DNA from: an uncultured Dorea sp.
GTDB taxonomy: Bacteria; Bacillota; Clostridia; Lachnospirales; Lachnospiraceae
Reading direction: 5' to 3'
DNA length: 42,897 nucleotides
Assembly: GCA_900543415.1 (NCBI GenBank)
Contig: UQRE01000022.1
Location: 1-42,897 of the forward strand
Shown here: positions 42,695-42,897 of the stretch, in pieces
How positions within the stretch are numbered: the stretch's first letter is position 1
Layout of the letters: the number at the start of each line of letters is the position of its first letter
Program-made: the position numbers and the translations under genes
Notes under the pieces: model-generated
Databases searched by the model: none
Told to the model about the DNA's origin: nothing
The model's input: only the letters and a program-made list of their open reading frames with translations

Positions 42695-42727
42695 ATACCG
42701 TAAACAATAGCGTTTGCGGTATTTTTT
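42695..42727 (+). terminator. intrinsic terminator of tRNA-Leu
   Basis: ATACCGTAAAC (42695-42705) pairs with GTTTGCGGTAT (42712-42722) with one G-U pair, followed by TTTTTT. Confidence 0.88.
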
Positions 42728-42897
42728 ATTTCCCAAAACAGAAAAAAAGGGGCATAAAAGGGGCAAACTATAAAATCTTGATTCCTTGTTCTGGCGGTGT
42801 CTTTGCCCATGATCACGGATACGCGCTGGGACTTTAGTGTTACAGCATTGAAAAGTAAATTTATTTCGCACTAAATTTCACTGTAAACTATTGTTTG

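Noticed and set aside
42371..42871. Open minus-strand frame of 166 codons over tRNA-Leu
   Set aside because: It reads antisense through the tRNA gene (giving the familiar false CGRWDLNPH sequence) and overlaps the DUF5662 gene; not a real protein.

Overview
The window looks like chromosomal DNA of an anaerobic gut Firmicute, most probably a Lachnospiraceae member (Clostridia). Evidence: A+T-leaning DNA with strong AGGAGG-type ribosome sites, a DUF5717/DUF5716/TPR operon of a kind I know from Lachnospiraceae, a selenocysteine-dependent glycine reductase operon, a single-chain PurL and an NADP-type GdhA. The family call is an inference from gene content. No prophage, plasmid, CRISPR array or insertion sequence is visible.

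Layout. 1-7.5 kb: a LysR regulator diverging from a DUF1461 membrane protein, then purL, a perfect 19-bp palindromic element, and gdhA with its own promoter and terminator. 7.5-7.8 kb: a minus-strand tRNA-Val/tRNA-Met unit with promoter and terminator. 7.9-10.5 kb: a damaged two-component system. The response regulator has a one-base frameshift in an A run, the histidine kinase has lost about 60 residues between its H box and N box, and an intact PepSY lipoprotein follows with repeats in front of it. 10.5-13.2 kb: ispF, an Eis-like acetyltransferase and a convergent, overlapping PLP aminotransferase. 13.2-18.6 kb: a three-gene operon of a very large DUF5717 protein, a divergent Hsp70/actin-like protein (DUF5716) and a TPR protein. 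This is the best candidate for an undescribed system. 18.7-22.5 kb: a polar amino acid ABC transporter and purB.

22.6-32.5 kb is a glycine fermentation island. It starts with an AGCS-type sodium:alanine/glycine symporter on its own promoter. A promoter, single-aptamer glycine riboswitch and strong intrinsic terminator then precede grdX, grdE, grdB, trxB, trxA, grdA, grdC and grdD. GrdB and GrdA each contain an in-frame UGA read as selenocysteine (residues 351 and 44). GrdE carries the Asn-Cys pyruvoyl cleavage site at 241/242. TrxB and a GCVPC-type TrxA supply electrons. GrdE/GrdB activate glycine, GrdA carries the carboxymethyl-selenoether, and GrdC/GrdD release acetyl phosphate. The sel genes needed for selenocysteine are not in the window.

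32.5-42.9 kb: a BspA/InlB-like surface protein, an acetyltransferase fused to the first half of a ThrE-type threonine/serine exporter with the second half next to it, gltX, a UvrD-like helicase, a convergent DUF1292 gene, an orphan sugar-binding lipoprotein, a GH13 glycogen-debranching-like protein that has lost all its catalytic acids, a DUF5662 protein and tRNA-Leu(AAG). The last 170 bases hold no gene I can support.

Starts were moved from the longest reading frame wherever a ribosome binding site or promoter decides the matter. All family assignments come from reading motifs by eye; no database search was run.
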